DNA of 7,965 nucleotides from JAQBDA01 sp041301185. GTDB taxonomy: Bacteria; Chloroflexota; Anaerolineae; Anaerolineales; UBA4823. A program made the translations under genes and the position numbers. Each line of letters begins with the position of its first letter. Within the stretch, counting starts at the first letter, position 1. Positions 1-6,636 of the stretch are shown one piece after another. The notes under the pieces were generated by a model. It was not told the origin of the DNA and did no database searches. It saw nothing but the letters and a program-made list of their open reading frames with translations. The stretch lies in contig JBFYSV010000327.1 of the NCBI GenBank assembly GCA_041301185.1, positions 1 to 7,965 on the forward strand. The letters run 5' to 3'.

Positions 1-2848
1 TAGCCGGGTCCATATCATCCCGGAAACCGGCAGTGATCCACGCATCCACTCCAACATCCAGCGCACCAGGCGCGGGAGAGACATAGCTTCGCTGGGGCGG
101 GTTGTCAAAGGTGTACGGACCGCCGCTGACCGTGGCGGTGCGCAACCCATCCGTAGCCATGATGCGCACCCAGGCATTGCCGGTATTGGGGAAAGCAGCC
201 GTATCCAATACATAGGACGTTTCCGTCAGGTGGATTGCCAGAGCTTCCCAGGTTGCGCCGCCATCGGTGGACACATCCACGGAATAGTAGCGCGGCCCGG
301 CCCCGGAGGTCTGCCAGGTGAGGCTGTGCTCGCCCTGCCAGGTATTGCTGGCGGGCGGGTCCAGGGCCAGCCCGGGCGGGGTTGCCGAGGGAATGATCTC
401 CTTGAGCAGGGCGTTGCCCGCCACGCGGCGAATCTGGATGCGGGCCGTGTTGGGCGGATAGGGAATCTTGAACGTGAACAAGCCAGGCTCGGCGGGATCT
501 TCAGTGCCGGTGGTGGTGAAGGAGCGCGTGTAGCCCGACAGCTCTTGCCCGGCAGAGTCCAGGAACATGATCTTGTACGGGCCGCTGACCGGCTCCGGAT
601 AATCGCCGGGATCCAGCAGGTACCAGGGCAACGCCTGCACCTCGCCCGATGGCTCAGTGATGCCCCCGCTAGCCAGGAGCAAGGCGTCATCGCTCACCCC
701 GTCTGGTTGGGGGTTGAAGGACAACACACCAGCTCCGGGCAATATTTGCCCACGCAGGGCGGAGTAATGCTCATCTGAGATCCACAACGCTTCCGGCGGG
801 GGGGATTCGACCGGGTCAATGGTCATGAAGTTTTGGATGATATTGCGAGTTTTCTGGGTGGTTGGCTCCAGCAGGGCAACGCTGTTGCGCCGGTCTTTGT
901 CTTTTGCTGCGCCCTGCACCCAAAACCCTTCGCCTCCCGGTATGGTGCTGTGCTCGTCAAAACCTTCAAGGTGACCGACCTCGTGGGCGACCACAAACTG
1001 GTTGTACCCGAAGGTATCCATCTGTACCAAAACACCTTTGGGAGCGCTCTCGCGCAGGCTGATGCCCAGGTCGGTCAACCAACTCTGCGCGACATACCCC
1101 ACCATGGCGTCGCACCCGCTGGTCTTTAAGCACAAGGCGCTCATCTCCTGCATCAGGTATTTCTTGGGAAAGACCCAGGCAGGTTCTGTCGCCCAATTGA
1201 ACACCCACAGAGAGGTAGTGGGTTTGTACCAGGGGATTGCGCTGGCGTTCGCCGGGCGGGTCACGCTGGGAACAGGGTAGATGGCTTTCAGGGCGCTGAA
1301 GGCTTCGTCGATGGAGACGCTCAGGTCGGTCGTGCCGGTTTTGCCATAGTTGCTGCCCACCGCCGCCGCTTTTACGTGCACGTTATACCTGCGGGAGAGC
1401 TCGGCGACCAAAGCTTTCTTGAAGGTGAAGCTCATCGGCCGATTCTGGTGATCGAGCAGGATGACCTCGACATCGAACTCGTAGGTACCCGATTCCAAAG
1501 GCATAAAGCCGAAATAATTGACGCTGTCTTTCGCAGCCATCTTCTCAAACTTGTTGTACGAGTTGGTGTACAGGTCAAATTCCCGGTATTCGCGCTTGCG
1601 CAGGGTGCTTGCCGCGGTCCGGGCCGGCTGCCAGTACCCGCCGCTTTTCCAGCTTACCGAACCCGATTGGCTGCCGCTTAGCGCCGTCCAGCCTACGACG
1701 ATATCATCCACCCGTACCTTATCCAGTTGATAAACAGGGGAAACCTCGTCTTTCTTCTCCCAACGCAAGAATACCTTGAGGGCGGTCGGCTTATTGACAA
1801 TCAGACCCACCTGATCCAGCACCTGCACGGGCACCACATCCACCTGCAGATCCGGCGCCGTCCAAAAAGACCACACGGTAGAGGCCTCTAAGAATTCGCC
1901 GGTCTCAGATTTCACCCACTCGCTGCGGTCATCCGCCTGCGCATCCTTTTTGCCCCACACTTCTACCTCGTACATGACGCCATCCAGCAAAGGCTCATCG
2001 GGAACAAAGGCATATTCCAGGGGCGAAATTTCTATGATGGTTCCATCCACCAGAACTTTGTCTGCAGTTTCGTTAAAATAGCGCAGCTCCACGGTATCGG
2101 CAGTCAGCGAATCAGGATCGGGCGGGCGGGTGAACTTCACCCGGATATCATAATCTTCGCTCTGGTCGAAGGGCACGTTCCACGCCATTTTCTTGGGAGA
2201 GAAGCTTTCCACCTTAAAGCGCGGCGCGGCGCGCAGGCTGATCCCGGTCAGCTCCACGCAGGTGCAGGCGCACGTCTGGCAGCCCGGGCTGGGGCAAACC
2301 TCGTGCTGCTCCAGCCACACGTTATTCTCGCCGTCTTGCAGCAGCTTGCTGGTGATGGTGATGGTCTGGGTGTTTAAGATCTGCGCATCGGGGGTGCTGA
2401 TGGTACCTTTGATATTGCCCACCCGCCGCCAATCGCCCGGCGGTTTGCCGTTCCAGGCTACCGACCAGGACGAGTCTTTTGCGCTCGGTGAGATCAAGTA
2501 ATCGCGCTGCAGGTAATTCAGCGTGAGGACCGCATCACTGAGCTCGGTGGGATCCTGGGTGCCCAGGTCCAGGGGGTAGCGCAGGGTAGAGACCGGGACG
2601 CACCACACAATGTCGCTGTAATCCACGCTCCAGGTGATGTAGCCATCATCGTCAACAGATACCGTGGTAGGGGGCATATCAGCCGGTGCAGCCAGCATCT
2701 CGCCGCTCGAGACCTCGGCAGCCTGCATGATGGGTGACGGCTGCCCGGCAGAGCCGGTGAGCGCCAGCCCGGGCGGCGTCAGCAAGAATACCAACATCCC
2801 AATCCCGACCAAAACCAGGCCTACCTTAAGGATATTTCGTAGATGCAT
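1..2848 (-). CDS. Large secreted multidomain metzincin-like metalloprotease, 3' end outside window
   Basis: One frame stays open for 949 codons and runs off the window, so the C-terminus is missing. Start: ATG at 2848 with AAGGAGA five bases upstream. Residues 1-30 form a signal peptide (basic start, then hydrophobic VGLVLVGIGMLVFLL). A Cys-rich knot lies at 185-197. An SbsA-type Ig-like domain (Big_5) spans about 210-329. A beta-sandwich spans about 333-485 and carries the 'LIVNKPTALKVF' pattern seen before extracellular bacterial proteases. The catalytic region is about 490-690, with HEVGH at 622-626 (Glu623 general base), then LEGFDEH, and a Met-turn candidate NFMT at 673-676. A fibronectin-like domain follows at about 828-918 ('YSVDVSTDGGATWEAL'), and a second Big_5 domain begins at about 922 ('VSPAPGALDVGVD'). 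The family suggests a zinc endopeptidase secreted to the cell surface; substrate unknown. The third zinc ligand is not canonical. It lies 63 bp downstream of another metalloprotease gene, probably in the same operon. Confidence 0.88.
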   Translation of the reverse strand, partial: MHLRNILKVGLVLVGIGMLVFLLTPPGLALTGSAGQPSPIMQAAEVSSGEMLAAPADMPPTTVSVDDDGYITWSVDYSDIVWCVPVSTLRYPLDLGTQDPTELSDAVLTLNYLQRDYLISPSAKDSSWSVAWNGKPPGDWRRVGNIKGTISTPDAQILNTQTITITSKLLQDGENNVWLEQHEVCPSPGCQTCACTCVELTGISLRAAPRFKVESFSPKKMAWNVPFDQSEDYDIRVKFTRPPDPDSLTADTVELRYFNETADKVLVDGTIIEISPLEYAFVPDEPLLDGVMYEVEVWGKKDAQADDRSEWVKSETGEFLEASTVWSFWTAPDLQVDVVPVQVLDQVGLIVNKPTALKVFLRWEKKDEVSPVYQLDKVRVDDIVVGWTALSGSQSGSVSWKSGGYWQPARTAASTLRKREYREFDLYTNSYNKFEKMAAKDSVNYFGFMPLESGTYEFDVEVILLDHQNRPMSFTFKKALVAELSRRYNVHVKAAAVGSNYGKTGTTDLSVSIDEAFSALKAIYPVPSVTRPANASAIPWYKPTTSLWVFNWATEPAWVFPKKYLMQEMSALCLKTSGCDAMVGYVAQSWLTDLGISLRESAPKGVLVQMDTFGYNQFVVAHEVGHLEGFDEHSTIPGGEGFWVQGAAKDKDRRNSVALLEPTTQKTRNIIQNFMTIDPVESPPPEALWISDEHYSALRGQILPGAGVLSFNPQPDGVSDDALLLASGGITEPSGEVQALPWYLLDPGDYPEPVSGPYKIMFLDSAGQELSGYTRSFTTTGTEDPAEPGLFTFKIPYPPNTARIQIRRVAGNALLKEIIPSATPPGLALDPPASNTWQGEHSLTWQTSGAGPRYYSVDVSTDGGATWEALAIHLTETSYVLDTAAFPNTGNAWVRIMATDGLRTATVSGGPYTFDNPPQRSYVSPAPGALDVGVDAWITAGFRDDMDPA

Positions 2849-2861
2849 GGGTGTCTCCTTT

Positions 2862-2876
2862 TCAGCAGTATGCTGA
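2862..2876 (-). promoter_or_regulatory. Perfect inverted repeat directly upstream of the protease RBS
   Basis: TCAGCA-GTA-TGCTGA is a perfect 6-bp inverted repeat with a 3-bp centre. It ends two bases before the AAGGAGA Shine-Dalgarno sequence (2859-2853) of the large protease gene. In mRNA it could form a small hairpin next to the ribosome site, affecting translation or marking a processing site between the two protease cistrons. As DNA it could be a regulator half-site pair. Function is inferred only from position. Confidence 0.4.
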
Positions 2877-2892
2877 TCGCAAGCGGGAAAAT

Positions 2893-2898
2893 ATTATA
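2893..2898 (-). promoter_or_regulatory. Possible internal -10 box between the protease genes
   Basis: A perfect TATAAT on the minus strand lies 45 bp upstream of the large protease start, in an A/T-rich patch just after the stop codon of the upstream gene. I see no good -35 hexamer at 16-18 bp, so this is at best a weak internal promoter. Readthrough from the upstream gene is the simpler model. Confidence 0.25.
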
Positions 2899-2911
2899 TT
2901 TAGAGGGGTGC

Positions 2912-4387
2912 TCAACGTCGGACAACAAAGGGCAAGAACAGGTGCAATGGCTGGGCTTCACCCCCGATCTGGAGCGACTGCTGGGCAACGACCATGCCGC
3001 CACCCAGGGTGGCGATCACAGTGACATTTTTGGTGCCAGGGCTGGTCCAGGTGAATTGCGCAGTATCGTCGGCATCCATATCGGTATGGATCTGCTGCGG
3101 CAAGTCTGTGACCTGCCAGGTATAGGTGACGGGCAGCCCGGTAGTGGGAGTAAGGGCAGTCGAAAACGTGTAGGCTTCGCCCGTAACCCCCTGGGCCGGC
3201 CCGCCCAGGCTGATATCCACCACAACCGGTGAATGGGTGGTGCTGGAAGGCTGGAACGGTCCGCTGGCGGTCACTGAAATCGGGCTGAAGCCGGTCGAGG
3301 CGGAGCTCCAGCTCAATGTATCCGTAACACCTCGGCTGCTGTGCACCTCGATCGTTCCGCCAGGCAGGCTCCAGGTGTAGGTGATGGGCTGCCCGGCGTA
3401 AGCCGGCCAGTTGAGATCGGCAGAAAATTCTGCAGCTTGATCGATGCCCAACGCCAGAGGCCCCGATATGCGCGGGCCTGGCGAGCCGCCTGCCTTCCCC
3501 CAGCCCAGGTCGTGCATCAGAGCCGCGGTCAGCGGTCCCAGCCCGCCGGCTCCATAGGGGGTCATCAGCCCGTCGGCGGTATTGGCGTAGTCCACATCCA
3601 GGTGGCAAATGCTGGAGCCCATGTCAAAGGTTGGCGGTGCGTACAGGGGGATGGAAGCGCCCCCATTTTGAGACAGCGTGTTTGGACCGCCGAAATTGGC
3701 ATCGCTTTTCAGCTTTGTGCCCAAGACGCGCGGGTCAGGTGTCTTAAATGAAAGAAGGGGTGTGCTGGCGCTATCGACCACGAAGCGGTCGTACACGGTG
3801 GGGCAGGGATAGAGCGCCCCGTACAGGCCGTCGCCGCAATAACCCACGTTATAGCTCTCGTACATGCCCGTATAGAAACCCAGCCCGTGCCCCAGCTCGT
3901 GCATGGCAACCGTCATAAAATTCCCCACCGGGTCGATGCTGAAATCCCAGCTGTGGGCGGAATCGAAGTGGATATAGATCTCAGCCGAATCGCCGTTCAA
4001 ATCCTGCCCGGACAGGGCATTCGCCAGGGCGACCGGGTAAGCGGTATCCACCTGCGGGGCCTGGCTGAAATTAGACAGGAATCCCTCCGGGCTCCCGCAA
4101 GCCAATCCGGTGCAAGGCGGAGGCGAAATCCAGCATGCCTGTACCGAGATAACCAGCGGAGAAGAGATGCGTTCTTCCCAGGCCGCCGCAGCAGCCAGAA
4201 GCGCATCCCGGGCTGCCTGAGGCGGCACTTCACAGCCGGGGTTCCAATCGATCTGGAAAAAGACAAGTTGGTTTGCGGCGCCGGGTGCGGGTTGATCTCC
4301 GGCAGGCGCATAGCTGTAGGCTTTATTGAATGGCAGACTAAGGAGCCAGACAAATACCCAAACCCCCGCCCATCTCAATGTTTTCAT
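2912..4387 (-). CDS. Secreted leishmanolysin-like metalloprotease with two PKD/Ig-like domains and an LP-tail
   Basis: 491 aa, complete. The ATG at 4387 is preceded by GAGAGGGTGGG. Residues 1-26 are a signal peptide (WAGVWVFVWLLSLPF core). The catalytic domain spans about 38-297, with HELGHGLGF at 163-171 (zinc ligands His163 and His167, base Glu164). There is no His at the usual metzincin spacing. Instead a Cys-rich insert of about 90 residues follows, then CHLDVDYANTADGLMTP (261-277), which resembles the distant third His (His262) and Met-turn (Met275) of leishmanolysin-type (M8) peptidases. The segment closes with 'LMHDLGW' (290-296), common in bacterial HELGHGLGF proteins. Two PKD/Ig-like repeats follow at about 304-393 and 394-475, each with a YTW core (337-339; 422-424). 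The tail is LHLFLPFVVRR. Likely a secreted or surface zinc endopeptidase; substrate unknown. It is the probable first gene of a two-protease operon. The assignment to M8 rather than a related metzincin family is uncertain. Confidence 0.9.
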   Translation of the reverse strand: MKTLRWAGVWVFVWLLSLPFNKAYSYAPAGDQPAPGAANQLVFFQIDWNPGCEVPPQAARDALLAAAAAWEERISSPLVISVQACWISPPPCTGLACGSPEGFLSNFSQAPQVDTAYPVALANALSGQDLNGDSAEIYIHFDSAHSWDFSIDPVGNFMTVAMHELGHGLGFYTGMYESYNVGYCGDGLYGALYPCPTVYDRFVVDSASTPLLSFKTPDPRVLGTKLKSDANFGGPNTLSQNGGASIPLYAPPTFDMGSSICHLDVDYANTADGLMTPYGAGGLGPLTAALMHDLGWGKAGGSPGPRISGPLALGIDQAAEFSADLNWPAYAGQPITYTWSLPGGTIEVHSSRGVTDTLSWSSASTGFSPISVTASGPFQPSSTTHSPVVVDISLGGPAQGVTGEAYTFSTALTPTTGLPVTYTWQVTDLPQQIHTDMDADDTAQFTWTSPGTKNVTVIATLGGGMVVAQQSLQIGGEAQPLHLFLPFVVRR

Positions 4388-4563
4388 CCCACCCTCTCTT
4401 GCTAGAGCTCGTTGTTTTATGCTGCGCGGACCTCATTTCGATTATATTCCAAGCCAAACAACAGATAGCATAAAATTGCCCCGCCTCGGTTTTCAATTCT
4501 GCAAGCCTGGCTGTGGATGCGGTCCCCGGGGTTGGAATCTCTGCCCGGCTGGGAATAAAGATT
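4388..4563. other. Intergenic region between divergent genes, left part
   Basis: This is the left part of the 430-bp gap between the minus-strand protease and the plus-strand beta-helix gene. It holds the RBS and a -10 candidate for the protease. The rest (about 4470-4553) shows no reading frame with a convincing start, no RNA gene and no obvious repeat apart from the GGGAATAAAGATT lead-in to the palindromic element. Confidence 0.6.
4441..4446 (-). promoter_or_regulatory. -10 box candidate for the protease operon
   Basis: A perfect TATAAT on the minus strand lies 54 bp upstream of the 491-aa protease start, giving a leader of about 45-50 nt. No strong -35 is visible at 17 bp; the upstream TTGTTT is too close. 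This is a plausible housekeeping-sigma promoter with a poor -35 or activator dependence. Confidence 0.4.
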
Positions 4564-4656
4564 GAACCGCGAAGAACACGAAGGCGCGAAGGAGCGCGAA
4601 GAAACCCTTTCTATTTCTTCGTGCTCCTTCGTGTTTCTTTGTGACCTTTGTGGTTC
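4564..4656. repeat. Palindromic GAAG/CTTC-rich repeat, copy 1
   Basis: A left arm of about 41 bp (GAACCGCGAAGAACACGAAG...) is matched by an imperfect inverted right arm (...CTTTGTGACCTTTGTGGTTC) across a short CCCTTTCTAT-like centre. A transcript could form one long hairpin. The left arm is built from near-repeats of about 9 bp of the form CGCGAAGAA / CACGAAGG / CGCGAAGGA. A second copy, about 87% identical in the same orientation, lies at 6509-6600. It has no coding capacity. It resembles the short interspersed palindromes I recall from many environmental bacterial genomes, and could be MITE- or REP-like. It lies between two divergent promoters. Confidence 0.85.
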
Positions 4657-4710
4657 TGTTTTTTCTGTTTTGCGATAAAAGCCAGACCTTTCAAATTACT
4701 TAAGTCGCAT

Positions 4711-4737
4711 TTGTGATGCGCTTCTCAAGCGTATAAT
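4711..4737 (+). promoter_or_regulatory. Promoter candidate for the beta-helix gene
   Basis: TTGTGA (4711-4716) and a perfect TATAAT (4732-4737) are separated by 15 bp, a slightly short spacer. Expected transcription start is about 4744, giving a leader of about 74 nt to the RBS-supported ATG at 4818. Two small inverted repeats overlap it: GCAT-N5-ATGC (4707-4719) and CGCTT-CTC-AAGCG (4719-4731). The second fills the spacer between the two hexamers, a position typical for an operator. Confidence 0.5.
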
Positions 4738-4805
4738 GAACTCAGATGCAGTCCGAACATCGTCGCAACAACCTTGCCTTCTGGTGGGGAAAAACCAACT
4801 ATGAA

Positions 4806-4809
4806 AGGA
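4806..4809 (+). promoter_or_regulatory. RBS that decides the start of the beta-helix gene
   Basis: AGGA inside AAAGGAAAA lies 8 nt before the ATG at 4818, and that ATG opens a clean signal peptide (MKHKPVLYLIAPLLAAG). The in-frame upstream ATG at 4746 has no RBS and sits almost at the predicted transcription start, so 4818 is preferred. Confidence 0.7.
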
Positions 4810-4817
4810 AAACATTA

Positions 4818-6479
4818 ATGAAACACAAGCCCGTTCTGTATCTGATCGCGCCGCTATTGGCTGCCGGCATGCTCCTGGCGCTGTTGATGGTTTTTGCCTG
4901 CGTGGATATCTCGCAGGCAGCGGTGAGCCGACCAGTCCAGCCCGAGAGTGCACTGGCAATCCCTGTCACCACCATCACCGTGACCAGCGGCACCGACCCT
5001 GATACCAGCAACAGCACCACCTGCCTTCCGGCCACGCCCTGCACCCTGCGCCGGGCGGTGATCCAGGCCCGTAACCTGCCCGCCAACCAGCGGCCTGTGC
5101 TGATCGCTTTCGACATCCCGCAAGATGCCAATGAGGGTTACGATGCTGCCCTGCAGATCTGGAAGATCCAGTTCAGCGGCATCAGCACCGACCAGGCAGC
5201 GCTGCGCTACTTAAATGGAAGCATCATCATCGATGGCAGCACCCAGCCGGGCGGGCGCAGCAGCGGGCCCAAGATCTTCCTGGTTGGCCCGGGGACCGGA
5301 CAGTACGATGGCCTGAAGCTGGGCTCGACCCAGACCGAGAACACCAACGAGATCCGCGGGCTGGGCTTCCAGAAGTTCAAAACCCATATCTATATCAACT
5401 CGAGCAACAACATCATCGATGGCAACTGGTTTGGGTTGAGCGATGATGGCACCGGGATTGTGCTGCGCGGCGGCGGAGAAGACGACGGCAGCGGCAATAC
5501 CGGCGTTTCGGTGGCTGAAAACATCACCGGCAATACCATCCAAAATAACGTCTTTACCGGGATCGCCGGGGTGGCTGCCGCGATCAACGGCGATGACGGC
5601 CTGTTTGCCAATAACTACGTCGGCACCATCTTCGACGGCACAGTTCCTGATAAGCAGACCGACCCCAGCCTGGTCTGCTCGCCGGTGGATTGGCTTGGCG
5701 GCAGCGGCTTGAGTGTCAGCGGCGACGGCAACACGATCGAAGACAATATCATTGCCGGCATCCGGATTGCCGTAGAGCCGCCCACCATCCAGGCCGATGC
5801 GATCCGGGTTAGCGGCGACAATCATGTCATCCAAAACAACAAGATCGGCGTGGATGCCGGTAACACCGAGGTCGGGGTGTGCGGGCGCGGCATCTACATG
5901 CAAGGCGGCACAGAGTTCAACCAGCTCACCGCCAACACGATCGTCTCGCCGGGCTACTCGGGCATCTCGCTCAACGACACGCCGGTGGTCTCCACTTCGG
6001 ACGCCAACACCCTGCGCGGCAACGTGATCAAAAAGTACACCCCCTGGGGTGAGATCGAGGGCAACAACAGCCCAGAGGACGCCATCCAGATCACCAAAAG
6101 CCTGCCGGATGCGTTCCGTAACTTCAAGCCGGCCGCGATCACTTTGATCGATGGGGTGGTGGTTACCGGCACCAATGGAGCTGACAGCCTGTGCCCCAAT
6201 TGCGTGATCGAGATCTTCATTGACGACACCGATACGATCACCGAGGCGCTAACATCCGCCGCAGTGGTCACTGCCGATGCCAATGGTGATTGGACTGCCA
6301 CCCTATCGGCGCCCCTCACCGCGGGTACGGGCCTGCGCACCACCAGCACCACCGCCCAATACAACACCATCGCCGGCATGAGCGCCGGGACGACAACCGG
6401 GCTTTCGCTGATTGCGCTGCCTGTCATCGACCCGGTGGATGATAACAAGTATCTCTACCTGCCGCTGATCGAGCGCTAG
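4818..6479 (+). CDS. Secreted right-handed beta-helix protein with CSLREA-type N-terminus and LP-tail
   Basis: 553 aa from the RBS-supported ATG. Residues 1-36 are a signal peptide (hydrophobic core 7-28). 'TTCLPATPCTLRRAVIQAR' at about 67-85 matches the CSLREA-type N-terminal motif, here CTLRRA, of secreted beta-helix proteins. About 130-430 is a parallel beta-helix with repeated Asn-ladder turns such as SNNIIDGN, GNTIQNN, GNTIEDN, NHVIQNN and ANTLRGN. About 440-530 is an Ig-like domain with 'VVTADANGDWTATL'. The C-terminus is KYLYLPLIER, matching the tail of the neighbouring 491-aa protease. The fold is typical of extracellular carbohydrate-binding or carbohydrate-cleaving proteins and adhesins. 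I recognise no catalytic residues, so a structural, adhesive or binding role is as likely as polysaccharide cleavage. It has its own promoter candidate, and a copy of a palindromic repeat lies on each side. Confidence 0.9.
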   Translation: MKHKPVLYLIAPLLAAGMLLALLMVFACVDISQAAVSRPVQPESALAIPVTTITVTSGTDPDTSNSTTCLPATPCTLRRAVIQARNLPANQRPVLIAFDIPQDANEGYDAALQIWKIQFSGISTDQAALRYLNGSIIIDGSTQPGGRSSGPKIFLVGPGTGQYDGLKLGSTQTENTNEIRGLGFQKFKTHIYINSSNNIIDGNWFGLSDDGTGIVLRGGGEDDGSGNTGVSVAENITGNTIQNNVFTGIAGVAAAINGDDGLFANNYVGTIFDGTVPDKQTDPSLVCSPVDWLGGSGLSVSGDGNTIEDNIIAGIRIAVEPPTIQADAIRVSGDNHVIQNNKIGVDAGNTEVGVCGRGIYMQGGTEFNQLTANTIVSPGYSGISLNDTPVVSTSDANTLRGNVIKKYTPWGEIEGNNSPEDAIQITKSLPDAFRNFKPAAITLIDGVVVTGTNGADSLCPNCVIEIFIDDTDTITEALTSAAVVTADANGDWTATLSAPLTAGTGLRTTSTTAQYNTIAGMSAGTTTGLSLIALPVIDPVDDNKYLYLPLIER

Positions 6480-6508
6480 GGGGGCAATCCGCAGCAGGAT
6501 AAAAGATT

Positions 6509-6600
6509 AAACCACCAAGAACACCAAGGCGCGAAGGAGTACGAAGAAACCATTTCCATTTCTTTGTGCTTCTTCGTGTTTCTTTGTGATCTTCGTGGTT
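6509..6600. repeat. Palindromic GAAG/CTTC-rich repeat, copy 2
   Basis: Same architecture as the copy at 4564-4656: left arm AAACCACCAAGAACACCAAG..., right arm ...CTTTGTGATCTTCGTGGTT. I count about 12 differences over 93 aligned bases. Several change one arm only and weaken or restore pairing. Both copies are preceded by an A/T-rich ATAAA(A)GATT lead-in and followed by GTGGTTC-G-TTTT, so the unit may extend about 10 bp on each side. It lies between convergent genes, 30 bp after the beta-helix stop and 37 bp from the hydrolase stop, so its transcript hairpin could act as a bidirectional terminator. Confidence 0.85.
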
Positions 6601-6636
6601 CCGCTTTTCCAGCGCGCAGGAGCCTTGCGAACGCCG

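Noticed and set aside
230..778. Plus-strand open frame of 182 codons opposite the large protease gene
   Set aside because: It is antisense to a frame with signal peptide and recognisable domains, has no convincing RBS, and its translation is Gly/Arg/Pro-rich without domain character.
2958..3608. Minus-strand open frame of 216 codons overlapping the 491-aa protease in another frame
   Set aside because: The other frame contains the PKD-like domains and the LP-tail. This one is a low-complexity Arg/Gly/Ser shadow.
3887..4405. Plus-strand open frame of 172 codons opposite the protease catalytic domain
   Set aside because: It is antisense to the HELGH region and has no recognisable domain or RBS.
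4564..4656. Rho-independent terminator for the 491-aa protease transcript
   Set aside because: The element lies upstream of that gene's start, and the stem is long and imperfect rather than a short GC stem with a T-run. A terminator role is more plausible for the copy at 6509-6600.
4746..4817. Upstream in-frame ATG for the beta-helix gene adding 24 residues
   Set aside because: No RBS, placed at the predicted transcription start, and the added charged residues would precede a complete signal peptide. A leaderless start is possible but less likely.
4887..4901. Lipoprotein lipobox (MVFAC) in the beta-helix signal peptide
   Set aside because: The Phe before Ala-Cys does not fit the lipobox consensus, and the peptide continues to a standard SQAA cleavage region.
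5211..5903. Minus-strand open frame of 230 codons inside the beta-helix gene
   Set aside because: It is a mirror of the repetitive Asn/Asp/Gly codons of the beta-helix; the Ala/Asp/Val-rich translation has no domain.
4564..6600. CRISPR-like array from the GAAG repeats
   Set aside because: The units are contiguous and imperfect within a palindrome, with no uniform spacers and no cas genes.
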